Positions 24,386-31,223 of a DNA stretch of 32,207 nucleotides are shown piece after piece; positions within the stretch are counted from its first letter, which is position 1, and every line of letters starts with the position of its first letter. A program made the position numbers and the translations under genes. The stretch lies in assembly GCA_963548155.1 (NCBI GenBank), contig CAUUTP010000011.1, forward strand, positions 1-32,207. The letters run 5' to 3'. The stretch comes from Eikenella sp963548155 (GTDB taxonomy: Bacteria; Pseudomonadota; Gammaproteobacteria; Burkholderiales; Neisseriaceae). The notes beneath the pieces are model-generated. The model was not told where the DNA came from and ran no database searches. It saw nothing but the letters and a program-made list of their open reading frames with translations.

Positions 24386-26194
24386 TTACGCTTCTTTCTG
24401 CTCGGTCTGCTTCTGGCGCAAGCGCAGGTGCAGTTCGCGCAGTTGGAGTTCGTCCACATGGTTGGGGGCATCCACCAGCAGGTCTTGCGCGCGTTGAGTT
24501 TTCGGGAAGGCAATCACATCGCGGATGGATTCGGCTTGCGCCATCAAGGCCACCAAACGGTCGAGGCCGAATGCTAAACCGCCATGCGGTGGCGCGCCGA
24601 ATTTCAGGTTGTCCAACAGGAAGCCGAATTTTTCTTGCTGCTCTTCGGGCGTAATTTTCAGTGCGGCGAACACTTTTTCCTGAATGTCGGCACGGTGGAT
24701 ACGGATGGAGCCGCCGCCGATTTCCCAGCCATTCAATACCATGTCGTAGGCGCGGGCCAGGCAGTTTTCAGGGTCGGATTCCATCAGGTCTTCGTGGCCG
24801 GGTTTGGGTGAGGTGAACGGATGGTGCATGGCGGCCCAGCGGTCGTTTTCCTCGTCGTATTCGAACATGGGGAAATCCACCACCCACAGCGGTTTCCATT
24901 CGTCTACAAAGTAGCCGTTTTCTGCGCCGTGCTCTTTGCCGATTTTAATCCTCAATGCGCCGATGGCTTCGTTCACCACTTTGGCTTTGTCTGCGCCGAA
25001 GAAGATGATGTCGCCGTTTTGCGCGCCGGTGTGTTTGATGATTTCCTGCAGGCTGCTTTCAGACAAGAATTTGACGATGGGCGATTGCAAACCGCTGTTT
25101 TCGCCGTTGCTCAAATTGCTTACATCGTTCACTTTGATGTAGGCCAAGCCTTTCGCGCCGTAGATGCCGACAAATTGGGTGTATTCGTCGATTTCCTTGC
25201 GGCTCAGTTTCGCGCCGTTGGGCACACGCAGAGCCACCACGCGGCCGCCTTTCATATCGGCAGCGCCACGGAACACTTTGAACTCTTCCGTTTTCATCAA
25301 ATCGGTCAGCTCGGTGAATTTCAGGCTGATGCGCATATCAGGCTTGTCGGAGCCGTAGTAGAACATGGCTTCGGAATAGGGCATGCGCGGGAAATCGCCC
25401 AGTTCCACGCCCAAAGCTTCTTTGAATACCTGTTTGGCCATGCCTTCGGTGATGTCCATGATTTCATCCTCGTTCAAGAACGAGGTTTCCAAGTCGATTT
25501 GGGTAAATTCAGGCTGGCGGTCGGCACGCAAATCTTCGTCGCGGAAGCATTTGGTGATTTGGTAGTAGCGGTCGAAACCGGCCACCATCAGCAATTGTTT
25601 GAATAACTGCGGCGACTGAGGCAGCGCGAAGAATTCGCCCGGATGCACACGGCTCGGCACGAGGTAGTCGCGCGCGCCTTCAGGGGTGGAGCGGGTTAGC
25701 ATCGGCGTTTCGATGTCGATGAAGCCTTGTGTGTCCAAATAACGGCGCACACCCATGGCTACCTGATAACGCAGGCGCAGGTTGCGCTGCATCACGGGGC
25801 GGCGCAGGTCGATGACGCGGTTTTGCAGGCGCACGGTTTCGCTGATGTTTTCGTCGTCAATCATGAACGGCGGCGTAGCGGCGGGGTTCAGGATTTCGAT
25901 TTCCTTGGCCAAGATTTCGATTTTGCCAGACACCATTTTGTCGTTGGTGGTGCCTTCGGGGCGGTTGCGCACGCGGCCGGTGATACTCAAAACGTATTCG
26001 TTGCGGGCAGAATCGGCCAGCTTGAACGCTTCGGGCGTGTCGGGGTCGATGACGACTTGGACGATGCCTTCGCGGTCGCGCAGGTCGATAAAAATCACGC
26101 CGCCGTGGTCGCGCCGGCGGTGCACCCAGCCTTTGACGGTTACGGTTTGGTCTAAGTATTGCTCGCTGATTAAGCCGCAGTAGTTGGTACGCAT
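24386..26194 (-). CDS. aspS: Aspartyl-tRNA synthetase, probably non-discriminating (Asp/Asn)
   Basis: Charges tRNA with aspartate. The 602-residue protein has the bacterial architecture: N-terminal OB-fold anticodon domain (about 1-110), class II catalytic core with motif 2 (FRDEDLRADRQPEFTQIDLE) and motif 3 (GLAFGLDRLVALM), an inserted GAD domain (about 290-420) and a C-terminal extension. H30 in RRDHGG and G81 in RPEGT match the residues (H31, G82 in Pseudomonas aeruginosa) linked to non-discriminating enzymes that also load tRNA-Asn for GatCAB amidation. AGGAAAC lies before the ATG. It has no DUS inside its 1.8 kb. Confidence 0.96.
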   Translation of the reverse strand: MRTNYCGLISEQYLDQTVTVKGWVHRRRDHGGVIFIDLRDREGIVQVVIDPDTPEAFKLADSARNEYVLSITGRVRNRPEGTTNDKMVSGKIEILAKEIEILNPAATPPFMIDDENISETVRLQNRVIDLRRPVMQRNLRLRYQVAMGVRRYLDTQGFIDIETPMLTRSTPEGARDYLVPSRVHPGEFFALPQSPQLFKQLLMVAGFDRYYQITKCFRDEDLRADRQPEFTQIDLETSFLNEDEIMDITEGMAKQVFKEALGVELGDFPRMPYSEAMFYYGSDKPDMRISLKFTELTDLMKTEEFKVFRGAADMKGGRVVALRVPNGAKLSRKEIDEYTQFVGIYGAKGLAYIKVNDVSNLSNGENSGLQSPIVKFLSESSLQEIIKHTGAQNGDIIFFGADKAKVVNEAIGALRIKIGKEHGAENGYFVDEWKPLWVVDFPMFEYDEENDRWAAMHHPFTSPKPGHEDLMESDPENCLARAYDMVLNGWEIGGGSIRIHRADIQEKVFAALKITPEEQQEKFGFLLDNLKFGAPPHGGLAFGLDRLVALMAQAESIRDVIAFPKTQRAQDLLVDAPNHVDELQLRELHLRLRQKQTEQKEA

Positions 26195-26256
26195 TTCGGT
26201 GTTTCCTGAAAAGTGTTTTATTAAACGATAAAGGGTAATTGTAAAGGTTTGTGGGG

Positions 26257-26287
26257 TTTTCAGGTAGCCTTCGTGGCTACCTGAAAA
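26257..26287. terminator. Tight DUS hairpin between the small membrane gene and aspS
   Basis: TTTTCAGGTAGCC (26257-26269) and GGCTACCTGAAAA (26275-26287) form a perfect 13-bp stem with a 5-base loop, 11 bp past the stop of the 74-residue gene. No T-run on the minus strand beyond the stem itself. Confidence 0.55.
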
Positions 26288-26298
26288 TTTTGCTTATG

Positions 26299-26523
26299 CT
26301 ATTTTTGAGCATATAGATACATGGAAGCAGCAATAGAAAGTGCCGCAATGGTTTTAGCAAGAAATGAAAATAGTATCTGCCTGCTTTTTTTGTCGTTAGG
26401 GAAAATATTCAGAGCGCGAAACAGGAAAGCCAGCAAAATAATTAAAACTAAACTGATTGCTAAAGCGCTTCCGATATAGATGCCCCATTCTTTTACAACG
26501 GGAATGATAGTTTCCGATACCAT
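26299..26523 (-). CDS. Small two-helix membrane protein
   Basis: A 74-residue protein with two hydrophobic segments (about 15-36 and 49-71) separated by a short basic-polar loop (NDKKSRQ). I do not recognise it. GGAGG lies 5 bases before the ATG, a strong ribosome-binding site that supports translation. It lies between a DUF502 gene and aspS, all on the minus strand, and is followed by a DUS hairpin. No enzymatic motif is visible. Confidence 0.65.
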   Translation of the reverse strand: MVSETIIPVVKEWGIYIGSALAISLVLIILLAFLFRALNIFPNDKKSRQILFSFLAKTIAALSIAASMYLYAQK

Positions 26524-26615
26524 GATGTCCTCCGCAGATGGTAAGTAGTGTCTTTATTATGATAACAGTTGATTTTCAGGTAGCCTTTGGAATTGGCAAG
26601 AGACTATCTAAAAAA

Positions 26616-27308
26616 TCATTCGGTAGGCTCGGGCAGCTTGATTGGAGCAGCCAATTTGCCGTTTTTGTGCTCATCCGGCGCCACCATGCCCAGCGAAATC
26701 ACATATTTTAACGCTTCGTCCACGCTCATGGCCAAGGGGTGGATGTCTTGTTTGCGCACGAAGATATAGTAGCCGCCGGTGGGGTTGGGCGTGGTGGGTA
26801 CGTATACGGAGAGGTATTCTTCGTTTTCAGGTAGCCCTTGTTGCAATGCTTCGGAAAGGCTGCCGGATACGAAGGCAATCGTCCAAATATCGGGCTGCGG
26901 GAAGGGTACAAGCACAGGGGTTTTGAACGAGCGGCTGTTGTCGGAGAGCAGGCTCTCGGACACTTTTTTCACGCTGGAATAGATGGATTTCACCACTGGG
27001 ATGCGACCCAAGAGCGAATCCCAGCCTTCAATCACTTTGCGCCCGAGCACGTTGGCGCCGAGCACGCCGGTTACGAACAGCACAACGATGGCCAGGATGA
27101 AGCCGAGGCCGGGGATGTTGAAGCCGAGGTAGCTCTCCGGCTGCCATTGGGTGGGCAGCAGGTTGAAGAGGTGGTCGGTGGTGGAAACGATGTAGGTTAC
27201 CACCCACAGGGTGATGGTGATGGGCAGCCAGACCAGGAGGCCGGTAATCAGGTAGCGCTTGATGGCTTTGCCGATGCCGCTGCTTTCTGACGGTGTTTGC
27301 TCGCTCAT
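26616..27308 (-). CDS. DUF502-family inner membrane protein
   Basis: A 230-residue DUF502 protein of unknown function. After a short cytoplasmic N-terminus come two membrane helices (about 18-42 and 68-91), with the family's conserved RYLITGLLVWLPITITLWV, the NIPGLGFI turn and the VLGRKVIEGWDSLLGRIP segment. The rest is a predicted soluble domain with VPTTPNPTGGYYIFV, also conserved in the family. A GGGAT sequence lies before the ATG. The gene sits near aspS in Neisseria as well. A degenerate DUS at 26826-26837 is read as GLPEN. Confidence 0.88.
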   Translation of the reverse strand: MSEQTPSESSGIGKAIKRYLITGLLVWLPITITLWVVTYIVSTTDHLFNLLPTQWQPESYLGFNIPGLGFILAIVVLFVTGVLGANVLGRKVIEGWDSLLGRIPVVKSIYSSVKKVSESLLSDNSRSFKTPVLVPFPQPDIWTIAFVSGSLSEALQQGLPENEEYLSVYVPTTPNPTGGYYIFVRKQDIHPLAMSVDEALKYVISLGMVAPDEHKNGKLAAPIKLPEPTE

Positions 27309-27633
27309 GTCTATCCCGTAGGAATGACTTAGTAAAAGTGGCGCATTATACGCGTTTGCGGTGGAATAAACGAGGGCTTTGCGGGAAGGGGATTGAATTT
27401 ATTGACGGGATAGGGGCTGCTTTGATGCCACGGCATGATTGTGTTTTACAGTGGAAACAGAAAGGCTACCTGAAAGCCATTTCCGCGAAGCCAACGCCGG
27501 GTTTGCAAGAAACCTTAGATTCGATAACGGTCTATGCGTGTTGAATCGGAATCGGAAAATGGGCGTTGTCGAAAGAGGTGTTGGCTTCGCGGAAATGGCT
27601 TTCAGGTAGCCTATTATTTAGTTAAAACCCTGC
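27309..27633. other. 325-bp interval between the DUF502 gene and rpmJ
   Basis: Mostly occupied by a 150-bp structure with 33-bp inverted arms (27463-27612). The part 27309-27462 holds the upstream region of the DUF502 gene, with no gene I can support. Confidence 0.55.
27463..27612. repeat. 33-bp perfect inverted repeat with DUS at its outer ends
   Basis: The left arm (27463-27495) starts with an exact DUS and continues AGCCATTTCCGCGAAG then CCAAC; the right arm (27580-27612) is its exact reverse complement. The 84-bp centre holds smaller imperfect repeats (ATTCGAT and ATCGGAAT). It lies 21 bp past the rpmJ stop. It could be a long terminator hairpin, a small RNA or a tiny mobile element. Confidence 0.8.
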
Positions 27634-27759
27634 TTAACGCTGCCGAGCCTTAAAGCGGGGATTGCTTTTGCAGATTACGTATACTTTGCCCCGACGGCGT
27701 ACCACTTGGCAGTCGCGATGGCGGGTTTTGGCGGTTTTGAGCGAAGAGAGGACTTGCAT
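27634..27759 (-). CDS. rpmJ: 50S ribosomal protein L36, zinc-free paralogue
   Basis: A 41-residue protein starting MQVLSSLKTAKTRHRDC and ending SNPRFKARQR, the long L36 type. The four-ligand zinc pattern of the standard L36 (CxxC...C...H) is not complete: only two Cys remain (HRDC and VICK). It starts one base after the rpmE2 stop, with AAGGAT 8 bases before its ATG inside the end of rpmE2, so the two are translationally linked. The pair would replace the zinc-binding L36 and L31 when zinc is scarce. Confidence 0.92.
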   Translation of the reverse strand: MQVLSSLKTAKTRHRDCQVVRRRGKVYVICKSNPRFKARQR

Positions 27760-27760
27760 T

Positions 27761-28033
27761 TCAGTTATCCTTTTTCAGGGCAGACATCATGCTGCCGTAG
27801 CGTTGGTTGAATGCGCTGGCGCGGCCTAGTTTGTTGTGCTCGCGTTGCTGGCCGGTATAAACGGGATGGGAAGCGGCAGATGTGTCGAGCATGAATACGG
27901 GGTATTCTTTGCCGTCTTTCCATTGCATGGTGTTGCTGGTGGGGGCGCAGGAGCGGATGAGCCAGCCTTCGTTGGCACTGCTATCGAAGAACAGGACGGT
28001 GCGGTAGTTTTCGGGGTGGATATTTGGTTTCAT
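27761..28033 (-). CDS. rpmE2: 50S ribosomal protein L31 type B (zinc-free)
   Basis: The 90-residue product starts MKPNIHPENYRTVLFFDSS and lacks the CxxC zinc motif of the standard L31, which defines type B. Conserved DGKEYPVFMLDTSAASHPVYTG and the FNQRYG tail are present. The ATG at 28033 has AAAGG 7 bases upstream and matches the family; the longer frame to 28096 crosses the promoter and is rejected. A Zur-type palindrome lies 12 bp upstream. Type B L31 is made under zinc starvation so that zinc-containing L31 can be released. Confidence 0.95.
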   Translation of the reverse strand: MKPNIHPENYRTVLFFDSSANEGWLIRSCAPTSNTMQWKDGKEYPVFMLDTSAASHPVYTGQQREHNKLGRASAFNQRYGSMMSALKKDN

Positions 28034-28045
28034 GAGTTGCCTTTC

Positions 28046-28066
28046 AAACGTTATACCATAACATTT
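28046..28066. promoter_or_regulatory. Predicted Zur operator of rpmE2-rpmJ
   Basis: Half-sites AAACGTTATA and CATAACATTT flank one central base. Against the published Zur consensus half-sites (AAATGTTATA / TATAACATTT) 18 of 20 positions agree. It overlaps the predicted start point and the -10 hexamer of the rpmE2 promoter, a repressing position. Confidence 0.75.
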
Positions 28067-28091
28067 AATCATAAGCTGGATGGTTTGGCAA
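28063..28091 (-). promoter_or_regulatory. Predicted promoter of rpmE2-rpmJ
   Basis: On the minus strand TTGCCA (28091-28086) and TTAAAT (28068-28063) are 17 bp apart. The start would fall near 28056, in the middle of the Zur palindrome. Confidence 0.5.
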
Positions 28092-28136
28092 GACAAGAAT
28101 TATTCTTGATTAGACTATTTTGAGCGGCGGCAGATA

Positions 28137-28207
28137 AGAAACAGGCTACCTGAAAGTTTAGCTTCGCAGAAACTTCGCTGCGCTGCGTTTTCAGGTAGCC
28201 TGTTTGC
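28137..28207 (-). terminator. Extended inverted DUS pair after rlpA
   Basis: AAACAGGCTACCTGAAA (DUS 28143-28154) and TTTCAGGTAGCCTGTTT (DUS 28190-28201) form a 17-bp stem around an inner GC-rich stretch, 14 bp past the rlpA stop. Its left half resembles the hairpin after sdhE. Confidence 0.65.
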
Positions 28208-28220
28208 CGATAGTGGGCGT

Positions 28221-29027
28221 TTACAGTTCGGTAGTAACCACAGCCTTGGTTTGATCGGCCTTGTCTTGGTGGGTGAACGGACCCATGCGGACGAGGAAGC
28301 CGCCGTTGCGCTGCGGCACCATGAATACCTGTTGGCTGGTATTGTTGGCGTGGCGCAGGCGGGTGGTGGTTTGTACTACGTAGTCGTGGGCGGCTTTGCG
28401 CTGGTTGAAGTGGCGCAAATCCACATAAATATTGCCGGCTGGTTTGGCAGCGGGCTGCTGGGTTTCGGCCTCGGCGCGTGCCTGGCTGGGCAGGATTTGT
28501 TCGATGCGCACGTTGGCGGTGCCAGCATTGATGAAGCCGAGCTGGCGGGCGGCAGATTGGGATACGTCGATGACGCGGCTGCTGTGGAAGGGGCCGCGGT
28601 CGTTAATGCGCACCACTACGCTTTTGCCGTTGGAAAGGTTGGTTACGCGGGCATAACTGGGGATGGGCAGGGTTTTGTGGGCGGCGGTCATGAGGTTCAT
28701 GTCGTAACGCTCGCCGGAAGCGGTGAGGCGGCCATGGAATTGGCGGCCATACCAAGATGCGCGGCCGGTTTGAGTGAATTGGCGCACATTGGTCATCGGG
28801 GTATAGCGCACACCGCGTACTTGGTAGCTGCGGTTGGCGGATTGGTGTAGCCGTTCGGGTTTGGCGACGGCGTTTAAATGAATGCTGCCGCGGCTGTGGT
28901 ATTGCTGCCGGGCGGCGGGCTTGGCCGTTGCGGCTTTGGGCTCGGCAGCGGCGGTGTTAATCAGGGCGGTACACAGACCGATAGCGGCAGTGATGCCGAT
29001 AAAGAAGGCATTTTTCAATTTAGCCAA
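28221..29027 (-). CDS. rlpA: RlpA-type septal lytic transglycosylase-like protein (non-lipoprotein form)
   Basis: RlpA proteins cleave peptidoglycan lacking stem peptides at the septum. The 268-residue protein has a signal peptide with cleavage likely after A28 (NTAAA-EP) and no lipobox, so it is probably soluble in the periplasm rather than a lipoprotein. The double-psi beta-barrel spans about 88-178: RASWYGRQFHGRLTASGE with catalytic-site His/Glu, and VVRINDRGPF with D143. The region about 203-266 resembles a SPOR domain. The start is TTG (29027) with GGAG 6 bases upstream; no in-frame ATG lies in the signal-peptide region, so the TTG is needed to give the signal peptide. Confidence 0.9.
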   Translation of the reverse strand: MAKLKNAFFIGITAAIGLCTALINTAAAEPKAATAKPAARQQYHSRGSIHLNAVAKPERLHQSANRSYQVRGVRYTPMTNVRQFTQTGRASWYGRQFHGRLTASGERYDMNLMTAAHKTLPIPSYARVTNLSNGKSVVVRINDRGPFHSSRVIDVSQSAARQLGFINAGTANVRIEQILPSQARAEAETQQPAAKPAGNIYVDLRHFNQRKAAHDYVVQTTTRLRHANNTSQQVFMVPQRNGGFLVRMGPFTHQDKADQTKAVVTTEL

Positions 29028-29066
29028 AATAGACTCCGTTTCTTGAGTGGATGGGGTTGTTGGCGG

Positions 29067-29531
29067 TTAGACACCGCCTTGGTAGCCATTTTGCCGCCAT
29101 GCTTCATACAGCATCACGGCCACCGTGTTGGAAAGGTTCATGCTGCGGCTGCCGGGTAACATGGGCAGGCGCAGTTTTTGGTTTTCAGGTAGCCTTTCGA
29201 GGATTTCTGCCGGCAAACCGCGGGTTTCGGGGCCGAACAAGAAAACATCGCCCGGCCGGAATTCGGCTTGGTCGGGGCGGGTGCGGCCTTTGGTGGTGAG
29301 CGCGAAAATGCGGCGCCCTTGCAAGGCGGCAAGGCAATCTTCAAAGGTTTCGTGCAGGCTGATGCGGGCAAATTCGTGATAATCGAGCCCGGCACGCTTC
29401 ATTTTGGCTGAATCCAAAGGGAAACCCAGCGGCTTCACCAAATGCAGATCGGCGCCGCTGTTGGCGCACAGGCGGATGATGTTGCCGGTGTTGGGCGGGA
29501 TTTCGGGTTGGTATAAAACAATGCTGAACAT
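29067..29531 (-). CDS. trmL: tRNA (cytidine(34)-2'-O)-methyltransferase
   Basis: A SPOUT methyltransferase that modifies the wobble base of tRNA-Leu isoacceptors. The 154-residue protein has the family length and motifs: YQPEIPPNTGNIIRLCAN at the N-terminus, LFGPETRGLP in the middle and the knotted SAM site LPMLPGSRSMNLSNTVAV at the C-terminus. The ATG at 29531 is chosen; an upstream extension of 25 codons has no homology. An exact DUS at 29184-29195 lies in the gene, read as RLPEN, just before the knot. It lies 39 bp upstream of rlpA on the same strand, so the two may be co-transcribed. Confidence 0.94.
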   Translation of the reverse strand: MFSIVLYQPEIPPNTGNIIRLCANSGADLHLVKPLGFPLDSAKMKRAGLDYHEFARISLHETFEDCLAALQGRRIFALTTKGRTRPDQAEFRPGDVFLFGPETRGLPAEILERLPENQKLRLPMLPGSRSMNLSNTVAVMLYEAWRQNGYQGGV

Positions 29532-29641
29532 GAAGCGATATGCAGCGAAATTCAAATAAATAAGGCTGATTTGCAACAAACCAGCCATTGGGAAGATGCG
29601 CGGCATGATGCCGCAGCAGGGTAACTACGTCAATTATCTTT

Positions 29642-30367
29642 TCATTCGGCGCGGGCGAACACCCAGCCATAAACCGCTGCAGCCCCCGCCCGCTGTAAAG
29701 TTCGGGCAAGTTCGCCGATTGTTGCACCGCTGGTAACAACGTCGTCGATTAACAGCACATGACGGTTCTTTACATCCGCCGCTGAGGCTACCTGAAAAAT
29801 GCCGCGCACGTTTTTGGCACGCTCGTTGCGGGGCAGGGTGCTTTGTGCCGGTCGGTGGGAGCGGGTTACCGCAAACGGCGGCAACAGCGGCAGATTCAAG
29901 CGATTGGCTATGGCATCGGCCAGCAGCAGGCTTTGGTTGAAACCGCGCTTGTGCAGCCGCCGCACACTCAATGGCATCGCCATCACCAAATCCGGCGGAG
30001 TCGGCCACACGGGCGGTTCGGCCAGCATCAGCTCGGCTAGGGCGGCATATAAATCGTTGCGGCCGAGGAATTTGTAGGCATACAGCAGGTTGCCCAGCGG
30101 CGGCCGGTAGGCAAAGGCGGCATTGAGCTGGTTTTGCGGTGGCGGTTTGCGTTGGCAGTGGCCGCATGGCAAGCCGGAAGCGGAAATACCGGCGCACAAC
30201 GGGCAGCGGCGGTGCACATCCAGTCGCAGACAGTGTAAATCCGCCGTGCAGCCGCCGCACAATGCCTGGCTGCCGGATAATTCATGGCATAATACGCAGC
30301 GTTTGCCTCGGCTGGAGGCTAGCTGAAATAGCCGCCACTGCCCGGCTAACCAAGTTGAAAGCGCCAT
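29642..30367 (-). CDS. comF: ComF-family phosphoribosyltransferase-like protein
   Basis: ComF is needed for transformation, probably for bringing in or protecting single-stranded DNA. The 241-residue protein has an N-terminal zinc region with two CxxC...CxxC sets (C24, C27, C37, C40 and C55, C58, C68, C71), then a PRT-type domain with the ribose-phosphate loop VLLIDDVVTSGAT. Alternative starts upstream overlap bioH and are not supported. The ATG at 30365-30367 abuts the bioH start in the opposite direction with no intergenic base. An exact DUS at 29785-29796 is read as FQVAS. Shine-Dalgarno is weak (GGA). Confidence 0.92.
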   Translation of the reverse strand: MALSTWLAGQWRLFQLASSRGKRCVLCHELSGSQALCGGCTADLHCLRLDVHRRCPLCAGISASGLPCGHCQRKPPPQNQLNAAFAYRPPLGNLLYAYKFLGRNDLYAALAELMLAEPPVWPTPPDLVMAMPLSVRRLHKRGFNQSLLLADAIANRLNLPLLPPFAVTRSHRPAQSTLPRNERAKNVRGIFQVASAADVKNRHVLLIDDVVTSGATIGELARTLQRAGAAAVYGWVFARAE

Positions 30368-31114
30368 ATGTCTGATTCCGTAAATATTATGCTGTTGCAT
30401 GGTTGGGCGGCCAACCATCATATTTTTGACCTGCTGGTTACCAATTTGCCCGAATGCCGCATCGCCGCACCCGATTTGCCCGGCCACGGCGCGGCTGAGT
30501 TCGATGGCGCGTTCGACGTGGCTGCCGTGGCCGACTCGCTGGCGGCACAGTTAAGCGAGCCCGCACACCTGCTCGGCTGGTCGCTCGGCGGGTTAGTGGC
30601 GCTGCATATGGCTGCGCACCATCCCGAAAAAGTACGCAGCCTGTGCCTGACCGCCAGTTTTGCCCGCCTTACTGCCGCGCCGGATTATCCCGAAGGTTTG
30701 GCCAAACCCGCGCTGGACAAGATGATACCGCTGTTTGCCCAAGATTTTGCCAAATATATGCGCCAGTTTTTACAGCTGCAATTTTTGCACATCCCGGAAC
30801 GCGCCCACCTGGCCGATGAAGTGCTGCCGGAGATCATCCGCCACGGCGTACCGCCCGGCCTGCAAGCAGCGCTGGATGCCGTGGTGCGCACTGATGCCCG
30901 TGCCTTGCTGCCGCAGGTACAGTGCCCCGTGTTGCTTGTGTTCGGCGGCAAAGACGGCATCACCCCGCCGCGCATGGGCGAATACCTGCACCGCCAGCTG
31001 CCAAATAGTCGCCTGCTGATGATTGAAAAGGCAGCGCATATTCCGTTTTTAAGCCATGCCGATGAGTTTTCTGCCGCCTACCGAGCCTTTATCGGGCTAC
31101 CTGAAAAAACATAG
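30368..31114 (+). CDS. bioH: Pimeloyl-[ACP] methyl ester carboxylesterase
   Basis: BioH removes the methyl group from pimeloyl-ACP methyl ester, ending the disguised fatty-acid route to biotin. The 248-residue alpha/beta hydrolase has LLHGWAANHHIFD (oxyanion region), nucleophile S72 in GWSLGG, D196 in GGKDGITPP and H224 in KAAHIPF, the full triad at BioH-like spacing. Its ATG directly adjoins the comF ATG in the palindrome CATATG; ribosome binding is weak (GAAAG). A degenerate DUS forms the C-terminus as GLPEK. The bioC-like gene follows after 109 bp. Confidence 0.92.
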   Translation: MSDSVNIMLLHGWAANHHIFDLLVTNLPECRIAAPDLPGHGAAEFDGAFDVAAVADSLAAQLSEPAHLLGWSLGGLVALHMAAHHPEKVRSLCLTASFARLTAAPDYPEGLAKPALDKMIPLFAQDFAKYMRQFLQLQFLHIPERAHLADEVLPEIIRHGVPPGLQAALDAVVRTDARALLPQVQCPVLLVFGGKDGITPPRMGEYLHRQLPNSRLLMIEKAAHIPFLSHADEFSAAYRAFIGLPEKT

Positions 31115-31164
31115 CAGGCTGAAAAACATCAAAAAATTATTTTAACTTTATTGAAACGGATGTT

Positions 31165-31221
31165 TTCAGGTAGCCTCAGGCAGGCTGCCCGAAACCCGAC
31201 ACGCACCACAGGCTACCTGAA
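31165..31221 (+). repeat. DUS pair between bioH and the bioC-like gene
   Basis: Inverted DUS at 31165-31176 and direct DUS at 31210-31221, the latter ending 2 bases before the bioC-like ATG. They can pair across 33 bases. The inner DUS carries TGA in frame with the gene, fixing the ATG as the earliest possible start. Confidence 0.6.
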
Positions 31222-31223
31222 AA

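Noticed and set aside
24244..24513. 89-codon minus-strand frame at the aspS end
   Set aside because: Overlaps aspS in another frame and crosses its terminator.
27293..27544. 83-codon plus-strand frame upstream of the DUF502 gene
   Set aside because: Runs through the left arm of the inverted repeat (DUS read as GYLK) with no protein-like features.
30368..30487. N-terminal extension of comF by 40 codons
   Set aside because: Lies antisense to the bioH start and shows no ComF similarity.
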